35,247 bases of DNA from Verrucomicrobiota bacterium (lineage in GTDB: Bacteria; Verrucomicrobiota; Verrucomicrobiia; JABWAM01), in contig JAHFSY010000044.1 of the NCBI GenBank assembly GCA_023269615.1, positions 1-35,247 of the forward strand. Reading direction: 5' to 3'. A program made the translations under genes and the position numbers. Within the stretch, counting starts at the first letter, position 1. Every line of letters starts with the position of its first letter. Positions 31,251 through 35,247 of the stretch are shown piece after piece. The notes under the pieces were generated by a model, which searched no databases, had not been told where the DNA came from, and saw nothing but the letters and a program-made list of their open reading frames with translations.

Positions 31251-32570
31251 ATGAAATCAACACTTCTCTCCATCGGCCTCGCATTCGGGTTTGCACTCAG
31301 CCTCTCTGCGAGGGATTCACTTCAACTCAAAATCGAACCGGACCAGCGCTACATTCTGCGTGGCTCGCCCCAGGAGGTCGTCGTCAAGATTGATCTCACC
31401 GCCGCGCCCAGCGTCAAAACCAAGCGCCTCCCGGTCAACGTCGCCGTCGTCCTCGACCGCTCGGGGTCGATGACGGGGGCCAAGATCGAAAAAGCCCGCC
31501 AGGCCGCCATCGGGGTAGTCAACCAGCTGACATCGCGTGACACCTTCTCGCTGGTCGCCTTCGACAGCACGGTGCAGGTGATCATCCCAGCCCAGCCCAT
31601 CGAGGACCGGGAAATGCTCTGCGAACGCATCTCGCGCATCCAGCCCGGCGGAAGCACCGCCCTCTATGAAGGAGTGGAACGCGGCTCGGCTCAACTCGAA
31701 CGGCACCTCTCCGAAAATAAAATCAATCGCGTGCTTCTCCTGTCAGACGGGCTCGCCAACGTCGGCCCCAGTTCCAACGAGGACGTGAGCGGACTTGGAC
31801 GCCGCCTCGCACGTCGCGGCATCAGCGTCTCGACGATCGGCGTGGGCGACGACTACAACGAAGACCTCATGGCCGGCCTTGCGCAGGCCAGCGACGCGAA
31901 CTACTACTATGTGAAGGATGTGGAGCAACTCCCCAACATCTTCGCCAAGGAACTCGGCCAGCTCATGACGGTTGTCGCGAGAGACATTCACATCGAGATC
32001 ATCTGCCCCGAAGGCGTGGAGCCCATCGGCTTCATCGGGCGCGAGGAGACATTCAACAAGCACAAGGCCGTGGTGACTCTCAGCCCCTTCGCCGCAAGCC
32101 AGAATCGGTACCTCTTCCTGAAATGCCGCATCCGCAACGACGACGCAGCCAAGGAACAGGAGGTGGCACGGGTCAAGGTCAGCTACAACGACGAGTTGAA
32201 CGAAGGAAAAAACCAGACCGCCACGGAGAGCGTCCGCGTCGCCATGACGGACAGCCGCAAGGAGGCGGCGTCCTCCATGAACGCCGAAGTGGTTGCACAG
32301 CGTGAGCTGCAACTCAACGCCATCGCAAAGGACCTGGCCATCGCCGATGCCGACGCAGGCAACTACCGCGATGCCAGCACCAAACTGGAGAGGCAGGCCG
32401 CGCACCTGGATGAATGCGCCGCCGCGGCACCGGCCGCAGCCCAAGCTCAATTCAAAGAGGAATCAGCCAACCTTCGCGGTCGCGCCAAGGAACTGGAAAA
32501 AGCCCCCATGAGCAGCAGCTCCCGCAAAGCCATGCAGTCCGAATCCTACAACCAGAAGAACGCAAAATAA
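31251..32570 (+). CDS. Secreted von Willebrand factor A domain protein
   Basis: 439 residues. A signal peptide (MKSTLLSIGLAFGFALSLSA) and a short beta region precede the VWA domain (about 62-245). Its complete MIDAS begins DRSGSM (D69, S71, S73), followed by STALYEG and LLLSDGLANVGPS for the other metal ligands. A beta-rich middle and a helical Ala/Glu-rich tail (about 330-430, NYRDASTKLERQAAHLDECA) suggest a coiled-coil or TPR-like arm. It should bind a divalent metal and a protein ligand outside the cytoplasm. It lies 85 bp upstream of a sensor kinase gene on the same strand, so it may be a signal-input or target protein of that kinase. The start has no clear ribosome-binding site. Confidence 0.85.
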   Translation: MKSTLLSIGLAFGFALSLSARDSLQLKIEPDQRYILRGSPQEVVVKIDLTAAPSVKTKRLPVNVAVVLDRSGSMTGAKIEKARQAAIGVVNQLTSRDTFSLVAFDSTVQVIIPAQPIEDREMLCERISRIQPGGSTALYEGVERGSAQLERHLSENKINRVLLLSDGLANVGPSSNEDVSGLGRRLARRGISVSTIGVGDDYNEDLMAGLAQASDANYYYVKDVEQLPNIFAKELGQLMTVVARDIHIEIICPEGVEPIGFIGREETFNKHKAVVTLSPFAASQNRYLFLKCRIRNDDAAKEQEVARVKVSYNDELNEGKNQTATESVRVAMTDSRKEAASSMNAEVVAQRELQLNAIAKDLAIADADAGNYRDASTKLERQAAHLDECAAAAPAAAQAQFKEESANLRGRAKELEKAPMSSSSRKAMQSESYNQKNAK

Positions 32571-32577
32571 ACCCGCC

Positions 32578-32607
32578 GCCCGCGCCGTCATCTCCGGCGG
32601 CGCGGGC
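32578..32607 (+). terminator. GC-rich hairpin between the VWA and kinase genes, terminator-like
   Basis: A 10-bp perfect stem GCCCGCGCCG/CGGCGCGGGC (32578-32587 with 32598-32607), loop of 10 bases. There is no T tract, so it may pause or protect the transcript end rather than terminate fully. Confidence 0.45.
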
Positions 32608-32655
32608 CACTTCCATGCTCGCTTTTGACGCCCTGGGATTTTATATAAAACTGCC

Positions 32656-34719
32656 GTGAGAAAAATCGCCATCGTCTTCGTACTCGCGATCTTCCTGCCC
32701 AGCCTCCTCCTCGCGTGGCTCGCCATCCGCTCGCTGCGCGACCAGCAGTTCGTCCTCGAGCGCCAGCAATCCCTCCTCTACCAGGGCGTTGCCGACACTC
32801 TTGCCGCCCGCATGCAGGATTTCATGGCTTCGCAACAACGCAACTTCGAACAAGAGGTCGAAACCATCCTCTCCGACCAGAATCCCCGGGAAATCGCTCC
32901 CACGTTTGATGAAAAATTGCGCGCCGCATGGCCGCTCGCTGAAGTCGGTTTCGCCGTCACGCTCGACGGCATCATCTCTTCCCCCTCCCTCTGGGGCAGC
33001 ACGGAAGGCAAGCGCTTCCGCAAGGAAAATGACCCCTTCCTCTCCAACCGCGAAATCGCCGAGGTCTATCCCACCAGCCAGGCCGGCATGAAAAATTACG
33101 CCAGCAAGGACGAGGACAATCCCAGCTCCCTCGATCAATCACGCCAGCGTGACGCTCCCAGGGACTATCTGGACCAAAGACGGGAAGAAGTTGCCGCTCC
33201 CGCAAAGCCGGCAGCATCACCTCCTTCACCCGCCGCAGAGTCGGAGTCGCTTCAGAGTGTGCGCAAGGACGGGACGGAACTCGAAAAACGCTCTTTCGAT
33301 AAAAAGGAATCCGCCTCCGCCTCACAACGCGGATCGGCGGACGCCGCCCCAGCCGAGAAAGCTCCACAGCAATTTCAGGAAAAACAGATGATGAAAAGCA
33401 AATCGCAGGGCGCCCCGTCAAAACTCGATAATGCCAACTTTACCAGCAATACCGAACAGTTCTCCCGCAGACAGCAGGCCCGCAATGTCATCCCGGAAAA
33501 GGAGCTCCAGCCTCTCGTTCCCCAGATGTCCAGGACCACTAGCGCCGAGGCCGAGTTCCGACAGCTCGTGGGTGACAATACTTCCGGCGCCATCGCCCGT
33601 TTTCTCCAGAACAAGCTCAAGCTCATGTTGTGGTACCGCTCGCCACGTGATCCCCAGCTCGTTTTCGGCGCTCAACTCCGACTGGATACCCTCACGCAGG
33701 AACTCGCGCGGCTTCTGCAGGTTGATCCCAGCCTCAAGCAGGACATCGGCGCCGCCCTGCTCGATGACAACGGCAAACCCGTCGCACAAACCAAGGTTCC
33801 GTTCACCGCCAACTGGAAGCATCCCTTCGTCGCCACCGAAATCGGTGATGTACTGCCTCATTGGGAAATCGCGGTCTATCTTCTCAATCCTGACAAGCTC
33901 AACCAGACCGCCCAGACACTGAAGCTCACGCTCGGACTCATGGTGGCGCTGCTCCTTTTTGCCATCGTCGTCGGCGGGTGGTTGATCTCCTCCGATATCC
34001 AGCGCCAGATCATTCTCGCAAAGCAGAAAACCGATTTCGTCAGCAACGTCTCCCACGAGCTCAAAACCCCGCTCACCTCCATCCGCATGTTCTCCGAGCT
34101 GCTCTCGAGCGGACGCGTCCACGAAGCCGACAAGCAACGCAGCTACCTCCAGATCATCTCCACCGAGGCCGCACGCCTCACCCGCCTCATCAACAACGTC
34201 CTCGATTTTGCAAAACTTGAACGGGGCGAAAAGAAATACGATTTTCAGCCGTGTGACATCGTCTCGCTTGTCAACGAAACCGTCGAGAACTACCGCCCGC
34301 ATCTTGAAACCGGTGGATTCAAGCTGGACTACAAACCCATCACCGATTTCTACACCGTCCGCGGCGACCGCGACGCGCTCTCCCAAGTTCTCCTCAACCT
34401 CTTTTCCAATGCCGAAAAATATGGCGGTGACAAAAAGGAAATCTCCGTCGAAATGCGCGTAAAAACCTCGCCTCTCTCCAGTTTCGAGGTGCGCGTGCAG
34501 GATCGTGGTGACGGCGTCCCGCGCGGTTCGGAGGAAAAAATCTTCGAGCAATTTTATCGGGCACACGATTCCCTCAGCAGCGGCATCCAGGGCTCCGGCC
34601 TCGGCCTCACGCTCGCCCGCCAGATCGCCCGCGCCCACGGCGGCGACGTCACCCACCACCCGCGCGAAGGTGGCGGAAGCTGCTTCACCCTCACGCTGCC
34701 CATCCAGCCCAATTCATGA
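32656..34719 (+). CDS. Membrane sensor histidine kinase with long disordered periplasmic linker
   Basis: 687 residues from a GTG at 32656. First membrane span at about 5-25 (IVFVLAIFLPSLLLAWLAI). A large extracytoplasmic region (about 26-420) has a Gln/Ser/Ala/Lys-rich low-complexity stretch at about 155-290. Second span at about 423-443 (LGLMVALLLFAIVVGGWLI). There is no HAMP domain. HisKA has the phosphoacceptor H467 in VSNVSHELKTPLTS. HATPase has N box LLNLFSNAEKYGG, G1 VQDRGDGVP and G2 GSGLGLTLARQIARAHGG. All residues for autophosphorylation are present. The response regulator downstream is the likely partner. No known sensor fold was recognised, so the signal is unknown. Confidence 0.9.
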   Translation: MRKIAIVFVLAIFLPSLLLAWLAIRSLRDQQFVLERQQSLLYQGVADTLAARMQDFMASQQRNFEQEVETILSDQNPREIAPTFDEKLRAAWPLAEVGFAVTLDGIISSPSLWGSTEGKRFRKENDPFLSNREIAEVYPTSQAGMKNYASKDEDNPSSLDQSRQRDAPRDYLDQRREEVAAPAKPAASPPSPAAESESLQSVRKDGTELEKRSFDKKESASASQRGSADAAPAEKAPQQFQEKQMMKSKSQGAPSKLDNANFTSNTEQFSRRQQARNVIPEKELQPLVPQMSRTTSAEAEFRQLVGDNTSGAIARFLQNKLKLMLWYRSPRDPQLVFGAQLRLDTLTQELARLLQVDPSLKQDIGAALLDDNGKPVAQTKVPFTANWKHPFVATEIGDVLPHWEIAVYLLNPDKLNQTAQTLKLTLGLMVALLLFAIVVGGWLISSDIQRQIILAKQKTDFVSNVSHELKTPLTSIRMFSELLSSGRVHEADKQRSYLQIISTEAARLTRLINNVLDFAKLERGEKKYDFQPCDIVSLVNETVENYRPHLETGGFKLDYKPITDFYTVRGDRDALSQVLLNLFSNAEKYGGDKKEISVEMRVKTSPLSSFEVRVQDRGDGVPRGSEEKIFEQFYRAHDSLSSGIQGSGLGLTLARQIARAHGGDVTHHPREGGGSCFTLTLPIQPNS

Positions 34720-34740
34720 AATTCTTTCCAGATATTTCCC

Positions 34741-34910
34741 TCCTCCGTGTCCTCCGTGCCTCCGTGGTTTGTTCCCTCTGCCGCCTGCAATGTTGGAAGT
34801 TCCCGTGCAGCACAGCAATCAGCCCTCAGCGTTCAGCCTTCAGCCCTCCGATTCCTACTGCTTAACTTTTGCCCTTTGCCATTTGCCTTTTGCAATTTGC
34901 CTTTCCCCCA
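34741..34910 (+). repeat. Pyrimidine-rich low-complexity repeat runs before the response regulator
   Basis: Three kinds of degenerate tandem run in one 206-bp gap: TCCTCCGTG-type at 34741-34767, TTCAGCC-type at about 34819-34849 and TTTGCC-type at about 34867-34904. No coding potential of note, no ribosome-binding site. Similar low-complexity runs lie at 15146-15175 and 5979-6010. Confidence 0.6.
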
Positions 34911-34925
34911 GCCCCCTCTTCTCCC

Positions 34926-35247
34926 ATGAAAACCAAAATCCTCATCGTCGAAGACGACCCTCACATCCGACTCGGACTCGAGGAAATCCTCAAGAGCGAG
35001 GATTTCGAAATCGCCGCCTGCGACCGCGGCGACCAGGCCGTTGACGCCGTGGCGAAACACCGCCCCACCCTCATCCTCCTCGACGTCATGCTCCCCGGCA
35101 TCAGCGGCTACGATATCTGCAAGCAGCTGCGCGGCAAAAAAGTGGCCACCCCCATCCTCATGCTCACCGCCAAGGGACAGGAGATTGACAAGGTGGTCGG
35201 CCTCGACCTTGGCGCTGACGACTATGTGACCAAGCCCTTCGGCGTCC
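34926..35247 (+). CDS. OmpR/PhoB-type response regulator, receiver domain, 3' truncated by window end
   Basis: 107 codons visible before the right edge. A receiver domain with acidic pair ILIVEDDPH (E9, D10, D11), phosphoacceptor D53 in LILLDVMLPGISG, Thr T81 in LMLTAKG and Lys K103 in YVTKPFG. The expected DNA-binding domain lies beyond the window, so the OmpR-type output is an inference from the typical receiver sequence. It is the third gene of the VWA-kinase-regulator set, 206 bp after the kinase. Confidence 0.88.
   Translation, partial: MKTKILIVEDDPHIRLGLEEILKSEDFEIAACDRGDQAVDAVAKHRPTLILLDVMLPGISGYDICKQLRGKKVATPILMLTAKGQEIDKVVGLDLGADDYVTKPFGV

Noticed and set aside
32625..32649. TTGACG followed by TATATAAA before the sensor kinase as a promoter
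   Set aside because: Spacing between the boxes is only 11-13 bp, far from the 16-18 bp needed; the AT-rich run may still ease melting, but it is not a supported promoter.
33418..34659. Long open frame antisense to the sensor kinase
   Set aside because: Acidic/Gly-rich shadow of the kinase; no motif, no start context.

Overview
This is a GC-rich bacterial chromosome window with about 36 protein genes, two tRNA genes and many short palindromic repeats. It most likely comes from Verrucomicrobiota. That is an inference from several features: a pseudopilin with an AFTLIELL cleavage site and a C-terminal His/Gly motif of the H-X9-DG type, a TIGR04073-type exosortase-associated protein, a GYF_2-domain protein, GuaB3 rather than plain IMP dehydrogenase, an NfeD/FloA cluster, and the scarcity of Shine-Dalgarno sites. 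Outer-membrane functions (a PagL-like barrel and ExbB/ExbD/TonB) indicate a Gram-negative envelope. There is no rRNA, CRISPR array, phage or full-length IS.

Layout. 1-5.2 kb: end of a membrane glycosyltransferase, then an NfeD-NfeD-FloA-unknown operon (membrane microdomain proteins), then a PagL-like lipid A deacylase closed by a strong terminator. 5.2-10.2 kb: gamma-carbonic-anhydrase-like protein, RarA (minus), a thiamine-diphosphate 2-oxoacid decarboxylase and an acetyl xylan esterase-like hydrolase. 10.2-11.5 kb: two copies of a ~174-bp non-autonomous transposable element, each with 17-bp terminal inverted repeats and an exact 10-bp target duplication, bracketing tRNA-Leu(GAG) and a pseudopilin gene. 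11.5-20.4 kb: hybrid histidine kinase, GYF_2 protein, two small secreted proteins, MazG-like hydrolase, aldo/keto reductase, a solitary VapB antitoxin, a secreted unknown, a C26 glutamine-amidotransferase-like hydrolase, a GT21/HpnI-like glycosyltransferase, the TIGR04073 protein and tRNA-His. 20.4-23.6 kb (minus): exbB-exbD-tonB-like, a zinc-ribbon protein and guaB3. 23.7-27.4 kb: nusA-infB behind a good promoter and a terminator-like leader hairpin. 27.4-31.1 kb: gpmI, a YceI-family gene and miaB. 31.2 kb to the end: a VWA protein, a large sensor kinase and the start of an OmpR-type response regulator, preceded by an 11-bp-periodic repeat that could be their operator.

The most notable non-coding signals are: (1) the transposon pair at 10223-11510; (2) at least nine loci of short hairpins with a GTAG head, in about five sequence subfamilies and mostly in inverted pairs, i.e. 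REP/BIME-like elements; (3) the nusA leader hairpin; and (4) the four-unit 11-bp repeat before the VWA/kinase/regulator cluster. No entirely new protein system was recognised. The best candidates for undescribed biology are the two repeat systems and the VWA-kinase-regulator cluster.
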